Under the pieces are notes generated by a model, which saw only the letters and a program-made list of their open reading frames with translations, was not told where the DNA came from and searched no databases. A program made the position numbers and the translations under genes. Below are positions 57,282 to 64,000 of a stretch of DNA of 64,000 nucleotides, one piece after another; positions within the stretch are counted from its first letter, which is position 1; each line of letters opens with the position of its first letter. Source of the stretch: Neodontobutis hainanensis (lineage: Eukaryota > Chordata > Actinopteri > Gobiiformes > Odontobutidae); contig JALDNG010001414.1 of the NCBI GenBank assembly GCA_024349245.1, positions 1 to 64,000 on the forward strand, read 5' to 3'.

Positions 57282-59158
57282 TCACAAAAAGAGTTGCGCC
57301 ATGTTGCAGATGGCTGCCAGGCTAATCACTTCTTCAGCATTCTGAAATGAGACTTGTGGAATAGGACACACCTCTCTTAGGACAGCCCAAAAGTCAGAGT
57401 TGTCCTGAATGACAAGGCGGAGCGCTGAGATGGGCTGCAGTGCTGGGTTTATTGTTCCCTCACCCACTCCCTTCTCAAACTTGCCTAAAAAAATAAATAA
57501 ATACATTATATATATTAATTAAAAAATAACCTGTTTTTAGAAATGCAGAACTTGATTATGATTAGTCTGTTTAATACATGTCTCACTAATCATGAGTTGA
57601 AAGTGCATTTCACAAAACACATGCACAAGATATTTTCCAGAACTCATGGCGTCATAAAACCCAAAATGCAACCATTATTGTACATCTGTACACTGAAAAG
57701 GCTTTGAACAAAAGCTTTGAGCCCACTTCCAGGCAGCTTGTAGCATATTCGTGGTGACCCAACAATAGCCCAACCATTCTTGCTTATTCCTGCCAGTACA
57801 GCAGATTGAACACACCGACTCCTGTGATGTGTAGAACATTAGTAATGTATCAGTAAAACCAGAAGCTGGGAGATAAATAATATAATTTAATTATTTTTCA
57901 CTTTGTATATTTTCAAAAATAGACAAATGCTAGTGAATTAGTTTATGCAAATTAGCCACGTGCTTTGATTAAACTGAACTAAACTTTAAGTGATACTAAA
58001 CCGGCTCTATGGAGGCTCGAACCAAAAGGCATCAAACTTGTATGTAATTTCTTCCACTCAAAAAAACAAAACTTAATTAAAAAAATATCAGATGGTAAAA
58101 GAAAATTTATTATTTTTAGCCATACCAATTTGTTTGTTACTATGGCACTTGTTGTTTGCGTCTTCTTAATCATGTTTAATCTTTAATCACTGGACACTTT
58201 GCATCCGCTGTTGCCTCCAGCATTAAACCTGATCATTCCAAAAATCTAAGCAGGACTAGACTGAGAGACTTTATTAGGTTATTAGTTGTTATTGGTTGTT
58301 CTTAGATTTTTCTAAAGTACAATGGTTAAAGCTTTCAGTTACCAAGCACTTGTCTTTTTTCCTGTCTTTCCTGTTTGACAGGGCTTATGGTCATGAAATA
58401 TAAAAGAGATAAGCTGCTCTAGGTTTAGAAGCTGGGGCAGTTATGACGCACTGGAGAAACTGCTGTTGCAACATTGGGCTATAGAAATAAAACGGAATTA
58501 AATTAAATTTGGTCAACCAAAGATGTAGCCATGTTAGCTAATCCTTGAGGCTAACCGTTTACATCTGATGTGGTAGATGGTGGAGGCAGACCTGTTCTAC
58601 TGTATATTGTAGTGCTGTTGAAATCAAGTCTCAGATGTGAGGGTCATCGACACGGTCCTATACTTTTGGGACAGGGGACTTTCCACCTTATCTCATGTAA
58701 CCCAAATTTCTCTGCTCAGAGACAAAGTATCTCTTATCAATGTTTTTTCATACCCAGAGCTAGCACAAAAAGTTAAGTATATTATTCAATATCGCAAATA
58801 AAAACCTGGTACAATCATGAATGCCCTTGGTGTGCCACTTTAAGGAAAAAATGACATTGTTTCATTCAGATGTTGAGAGCATTGTTACTTTTATGGCCAT
58901 AGTTGTAAGTTTAATCAACTGACCAAAGACTGATCAAACACTAAAATGTGACAAAATAAATAAATAAATGGTACAGATAAGGAAAAAGGACAATTGCTCT
59001 TCAAAAGAACACAAATAATAATAATATAAATAACAATAATATATTTTTAAAGGGAACACTGCTGAAGCCTGATTTTGTTTTGTAGCATTACCTATAACAA
59101 TGAAGCCACCACTGGATGTTGTGTACTCCGCTTGGTTGGATCTTTCTAGTGTCAACAT
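57282..59158 (-). CDS. Two exons of an unrecognised protein (partial)
   Basis: Exon 59092-59158 reads MLTLERSNQAEYTTSSGGFI to a GTAATG donor. Exon 57282-57484 follows a TTTTTTTAG acceptor and continues in phase: GKFEKGVGEGTINPALQPIS, ending EVISLAAICNMAQLFL and a stop. The phase fit across 1.6 kb and the amphipathic composition suggest real coding sequence. I do not recognise the family, and no upstream exon was found beyond 59158, so the start is uncertain: the ATG sits directly after an AG acceptor. It could be the end of a gene, or captured sequence in an old transposon. Confidence 0.45.
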
Positions 59159-59159
59159 C

Positions 59160-60181
59160 TGTGGAAATAAGGTAACATTTTGTATTGAGCAATATTTTCA
59201 CACAGTTAAAGTCAAACAAACAAAACCGTGAATTTGCAAATATCAAATACAATATTTGCAAGACACAAGAAAGTAAAGCAGGTTATTTAAACCACATATC
59301 CAAATTGAAATGTCTTTGGCAAGGTATTGAAATAAAAAGCAAACCTGTAAAAATGTATTTAGTCAAAATTAGTATGAGGTATTCCGCTTCAGTTTAAAAC
59401 CAGATGTAAAGGAAGGTGTTTTTAATCAATAGCATTATTTAATTCTGAAGAGAACTTTTCTGAACAACACTATTTTAACCTTGGAGCAATAACTTGCCTG
59501 TTCCAAGGCCAGTTATTGATCAGATGATAATGGCCCTGCCCAGTTTCGACACTCACCCCAGATTATTCAGCAGAGTTGCTGTGCAATCATTAACTAACTC
59601 TGACTATTACTGTTGTTGAACGGCCTGCTCCACCACGGATTACTGTCGATACATATTTGTGGATGATCCCACATACTACATGCACCGACGTAGGACAATA
59701 TGGCTCCACCAAGCCTCTCTCTAGCAACCCCTTAAAAGGGCTTAGAATAAGGACGCCACCATCCACAATGCACGATATATAAATGATCGGCCATTAATAA
59801 AAACTGAATCCAATTACTAGTTCCGATATTACTGCGACTAAAATGGCTGCATATGCAAGTGAAAAACTGAGGTGGTGGGATTTGTGCAAGTGAAGACAAA
59901 AAGTGCTGCTGCTGAAAGCACTGTTATATGTCCCAGTCAAATCTAAACTGTGTGATGGCTGTTATTAAGCCCAAGAGGAAACTGTCTGTCGTGTGTGTAG
60001 CTAATCACAACAACGTTCACTCGCCAGAGTCACGCTGCTGCTCTCTCGCTCCACCGTCCTCTCTCAATGCGGACTGCTTATTAACAAGCAAACTTTATTA
60101 ACTAATAGATCACTGAATTCACATTAACCTCCACACTGTTCACTCCCAGCGGAGGACAGGAGTGCTACTTAGGAACGCTTA
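59160..60181. other. No gene recognised
   Basis: Noncoding, with no identifiable element. The last three bases (TTA) are the target duplication of the Harbinger element. Confidence 0.5.
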
Positions 60182-61097
60182 AGGCTGATTTATGCTTCTG
60201 CGTAGGGGGTACGCCGTAGTGTACGCCGTAGGCTACGCACGTAGGTGACGCCGTCGTGAGCATTTATACTTCTGCGTATGTCTGTTTTGCTCTGCAGTAC
60301 ACCGCCGAAACGCTAGTTGACGCGAGCGGGTTCCACTGTGTTTGAAACGACATTTCAGTCACCCCACGGAATTGTTTTTTTTTTTAATATATTTTTTTCA
60401 CCCCACGGAATTGTGCCAAGGCAAAACAACATTGTGTGTCGTGGTCAACCTGGTGTTTAAATTGTATTGGCGTAAAATATAATGCACCAATAAATGACAT
60501 GAGGGATATTTTATTTTTTTTAAGTTTGTACTATACATACAAATGGTGGAACTATGTATAAGACAATGCACCATGTAAAGGTGCAATGGTCTATAATTGT
60601 TTACATTAAATAGATGCAAAAGAGCAAACTATACAAATAAATTAACTTTAAGTTCTTAATGTACTGTAACCTTAACCATAAAATATACATACAGCAGGAA
60701 CAAACATAATTGGTTCAAACTATATACACAAATTGTTTGATGCAAAAGATAGTAAAAAAAACAGGTGCAATGGTCTTAAATTGTAAATTAAAAACAGATG
60801 CAAAAGAGCAAACACAGACACATGTGCAACTATTAGTTAATGTTTATTTACAATAACCTTCACACATTTTTTGAAACAGCAGTATTTTTTTTTTAATAAA
60901 AAGTGTAAACCATATACAAATGTGGGCATGACAGTGCAATGTATTAATGTGCAATGATCTACAATTATTATCAAAAATAGATGTAAAAGAGAAACTTCAC
61001 AAATGATTCAAACTACAGTATAACCTGCATGAACTGGTGTGAACAGACAATAAATAAAAAGCTGAAGTGCAAACTATATACAAAAATAACTAAAAAT

Positions 61098-62171
61098 CTA
61101 AAGTGCAAACTGCAGATACAGTGCATTTCCATATGCATTGCCTGCACTCTGTGGTCCTCCGCAGCAGATCTGCAACAGTTTGTCCAAACCTGTCGCTCTC
61201 ATCATTGCCTTGACACAGTCTCTGTTGAGCTCCACCCGCCGTTCCTCCAACTGAGCCTCCAACAGAGCAACCTGCACTTGGACCCAGTCATCTTTTTCTT
61301 TTCTCTTTCTTTTTGTGCTATACTTGGACTGTGGGACAGAAGAGATGGCTGCGGGACAGAAGAAATGGCTGCGGGACAGAAGAGATGACTGGGGACAGAA
61401 GAGATGACTGGGGACAGAAGAGATGGCTGCAGGGACAGAAGAGATGGCTGCGGGACAGAAGAGATGACTGGTGATGGGGGCTCTACTCTACCACTTGGTA
61501 ATCGGTCATCATCGCTGATGGCTGGAGGTCTCACATCCGATAAACCAGTGGAGTTTGAGCTGGTATCAGTCCCATCCTGTGAATATGAAAAAAATAGCAA
61601 ATAGTATAAGTTATACATAAAAGATGATGCATTCATTGTTAAATCATAGATAGATAGAGCTATAATAACAGCATATTCATACATTGCAAATGCTAAATTG
61701 TTGCATTTGTATTTTCTGTAAGCCAAATAAAATTACAATCTATTATATTACATAAATACAACCCATTACATATAATTACAACCTATTACACATGCTTTTG
61801 GACTCACAGGTATATTATTTTTGCAAAAAAAATACCCATGTGGTAGCATTGCTAGTTAAGTCAGCTAACGAAACACAATAGAGGAGAGGTACATAAAAGG
61901 ACGTGCATTATTTACCTTATCGTCAAAGTTTGACTCCGTAGTCGATGTTTGACATGAGGTGCCAGCCAAGATAGGAATATATAAAACGCTGGGATTGTTT
62001 TTCCTCCTGGATCCCCGCTCCTTGAGGCAAGTTTTTTTACGGAGACGAGCGCACTTGTCTCGAGAGTTCTTCCATCTCTTCATGCACTCCGCTACATCTA
62101 AACCCACGTTGGAGAAGGCTGTATTTCCTCACTTCTTCAATTAATCGCTCGGTAACTTAGTCCATTTCCAT
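61098..62171 (-). pseudogene. Harbinger MADF/Myb-like DNA-binding protein, broken
   Basis: On the minus strand the start region reads MEMD, then (after a frameshift) TERLIEEVRKYSLL, the opening of a MADF domain. The middle of the domain is deleted, and NVGLDVAECMKRWKNSRDKC completes it with basic ARLRKK. Exon 1 ends at a GTAAAT donor at about 61917. A second exon is altered by a 20-base minisatellite. The C-terminal helix, VALLEAQLEERRVELNRD, stays readable to the stop at 61098-61100. In active elements this protein carries the transposase into the nucleus and to DNA. Confidence 0.75.
61333..61470. repeat. 20-base minisatellite, about 7 units
   Basis: Unit GGGACAGAAGAGATGGCTGC with 19- to 21-base variants. 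It lies inside the MADF pseudogene. Since 20 is not a multiple of three, each unit moves the reading frame. Confidence 0.95.
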
Positions 62172-62442
62172 GTTGGCTCTTCACTGAATTTCGGAATTTA
62201 AAAATGGCGGGCGGTCCAGAGAGCAGAAGACCATTGCGGAAATGCGTAGGAGGAAACGTGATACTATCCAAGCCGACCAATCACAGATCTTACGGTCCGC
62301 GTCGTCGCGACGCAGCGTAGTTACATTTTGAGGAGGTGCGCGCCAGGCTACGGCGTAGGGTACGGCGTAGGGTACACGTCACTGCGTATGCTACGCCGTA
62401 GCTTCGACGCGCACCCTACGCAGAAGCATAAATCAGCCTTTA

Positions 62443-62670
62443 GGAGCGACGAGAGCGTCCAGATCACAGTGAGGCTTATGAGACGTTCAGGAACACAGCG
62501 TTAATCCAACAATCAACCTCCTTGAACATAAAGACCAGCAATATCTAAATACAGCCCAAAGATGATGTAGAACTTGTGTAGAACTTAATGCTCTCCTCAG
62601 ATAAAGATAGCGTCAGACTTGTGTTTAATCTGCTGCAGTTATTTCCATAATAATAATAAAATAACTATCC
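62443..62670. other. No gene recognised
   Basis: Short noncoding spacer between the Harbinger and Rex3 elements. Confidence 0.5.
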
Positions 62671-63860
62671 ATCCATCCATCCATCCATCTTCTACGGCTT
62701 ATCCGGGGCCGGGTCATGGGGGCAGCAGTTTAATCAGAGACGCCCAGACTTCCCTCTCCCCAGACACTTCTGGGGGCATACCAAGGTGTTCCCAGGCCAG
62801 CCGAGAGACATAGTCCCTCCAGTGTGTCCTAGGTTATCCCCGGGGTCTCTTCTCGGTGGGACATGCCCGAAACACCTCCCTAGGGAGGCCAGGAGGCATC
62901 CGAAACAGATGCCTCAGCCGGCTCCTCTCGATGTGTAGGAGCAGCGGCTCTACTTTGAGCTCCTCCCGAGTGACAGAGCTCCTCACCCTATCCCTAAGGG
63001 AGCGCCCCGCCACCCTGCGGAGAAAGCTAATTTCGGCCACACGTATCCAAAATCTTGTTCTTTTGTGACCATAGGTGAGAGTAGGAACGTAGATTGACTG
63101 GTAAATCAAGAGCTTTGCCTTACAGCTCAGCTCCTTCTTCACCACGACAGACCGGTACATCGACTGCATCACTGCAAAAGCTGCACCGATCCGTCTGTCA
63201 ATCTCACGCCCTCCTTCCCTCACTCGTGAACAAGACCTCGAGATACTTAAACTCCTCCACTTGAGGCAGGAGCTCTCCACCAACCTGAAGGGGACAAGCC
63301 ACCCTTTTCCGACTGAGAACCATGGTCTCAGACTTGGAGGTGCTGATCCTCATCCCAGCCGCTTCACACTCGGCTGCAAACCGTCCCAGAGAACACTGAA
63401 GGTCCTGACTTGATGGAGCCAACAAGACAACATCATCTGCAAAAAGCAGAGACGAAATCCTGTGGTCCCCAAACCAGACTCCCTCCGGCCCCTGGCTGCG
63501 TCTAGAAATCCTGTCCATAAAGATAATGAACAGGACCGGTGACAAAGGGCAGCCCTGCCGGAGTCCAACATGCACTGGGAACAGGTCTGACTTACTGCCG
63601 GCAATGCGAACACGGACCGGACAGCCTTTAGCAAAGGGCCCCGGACCCCATACTCCCAGAGCTCCCCCCACAGGGCGCCACGAGGGAAAGAGTCGAATGC
63701 TTTTTCCAGATCCACAAAACACATGTGGACTCGTTGGGCAAACTCCCATAAACCCTCCAGCACCATGGAGAGGGTATGGAGTTGATTAAGTGTTGCAAGA
63801 TTGGGAGGAAAACCGCATTTCTCCTCCTGAATCTGAGGTTCAACTATCGGCCGCATTCTC
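62671..63860 (-). mobile_element. Rex3 (RTE-clade) LINE, 5'-truncated
   Basis: The minus-strand 3' end is a run of GATG units (about 62668-62690), the hallmark of fish Rex3. Upstream, in shifting frames, are FVDLEKAFDS (RT motif A), VGLRQGCPLSPVLFIIFMD (motif B), SSLLFADDVVLLA (catalytic FADD), EEFKYLEVLFTSEGR and RRIGAAFAVMQSMYRSVVVK. The stretch at 63537-63557 equals, as I remember it, the conserved Rex3 PCR-primer site. Frameshifts make it inactive. The endonuclease half is missing. Confidence 0.9.
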
Positions 63861-64000
63861 CTAAAATAACTAATATTATAATAAACATGGTTATTATATG
63901 CCTCACCCAGGCTTTAGGTTAACAGTTTACTGACTTGTGTTACGGGCCAAATTAGAATGTAAAGCATTTAAAAAGGGCTAGAAGAAAATTAGTAAGTATG
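63861..64000. other. No gene recognised
   Basis: AT-rich end of the window. Confidence 0.5.

Larger units (their letters stand above)
60182..62439. mobile_element. PIF/Harbinger element, 2258 bp, MADF gene only
   Basis: Perfect inverted ends of 26 bases (beginning AGGCTGATTTATGCTTCTGC) are flanked by TTA on both sides (60179-60181 and 62440-62442). Inside both ends are repeated TACGCCGTA/TACGGCGTA words (60210-60240 and 62350-62405), probably transposase-binding sites. Autonomous Harbingers carry a DDE transposase and a MADF/Myb-like protein. Only the second is visible here, broken, and the transposase is absent. Confidence 0.9.

Noticed and set aside
1..64000. CRISPR arrays, bacterial operons or viral insertions
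   Set aside because: No regularly spaced repeats beyond micro- and minisatellites, no operon structure, and no retroviral or other viral coding sequence was recognised.

Overview
The window is a piece of a teleost fish nuclear genome. The evidence is spliced vertebrate genes with GT/AG introns, AT-rich noncoding DNA, and typical fish repeats: Tc1-like transposons with long inverted repeats, Rex3 and L2-type LINEs, a tRNA-derived SINE, PIF/Harbinger and hAT elements. The species cannot be told from the sequence.

Layout. 0-8.7 kb is a repeat graveyard (SINEs, a decayed L2-like LINE) with no convincing gene. 8.7-17.9 kb (minus) is a 16-exon hspa9 (mortalin) gene. Divergent from it at 18.7-19.35 kb is a short gene with the N-terminal module of fish C2H2 zinc-finger proteins but no finger array. 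21.9-22.5 kb is a Tc1 remnant. 23.2-27.8 kb (plus) is rab33b, two exons, with its intron filled by a Tc1 copy and a 683-bp Harbinger MITE. 30.6-38.6 kb (minus) is a six-exon four-pass membrane protein gene that I cannot name; its introns hold an R4-clade LINE nested in an L2-like LINE, and a Tc1 element. 39.9-47.1 kb (minus) is setd7 (8 exons). 49.5-51.3 kb (plus) is mgst2 (4 exons). 52.4-55.8 kb (plus) is scoc. 57.3-59.2 kb (minus) has two exons of an unrecognised protein. 60.18-62.44 kb is a PIF/Harbinger element carrying only a broken MADF gene, and 62.7-63.86 kb is a 5'-truncated Rex3.

The order rab33b - setd7 - mgst2 - scoc matches, from memory, the human 4q31 neighbourhood, so this is an old syntenic block. 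hspa9 lies on another chromosome in human (5q31), so its adjacency here is a lineage difference. The genes do not form one pathway: mitochondrial chaperone, Golgi/autophagy Rab, lysine methyltransferase, glutathione/leukotriene-type membrane enzyme, and a Golgi coiled-coil adaptor.

The most important caution is that otherwise perfect genes carry small deletions, mostly one base in a homopolymer: rab33b six, setd7 exon 4 about three, hspa9 one, the four-pass gene one, the zinc-finger-like gene one. All go in the same direction, which suggests consensus errors rather than gene death. I found no clearly new biological system. The best leads are the unnamed four-pass gene, the finger-less gene sharing the hspa9 promoter region, the orphan MADF Harbinger element, and two perfect TCTCGCGAGA promoter palindromes.
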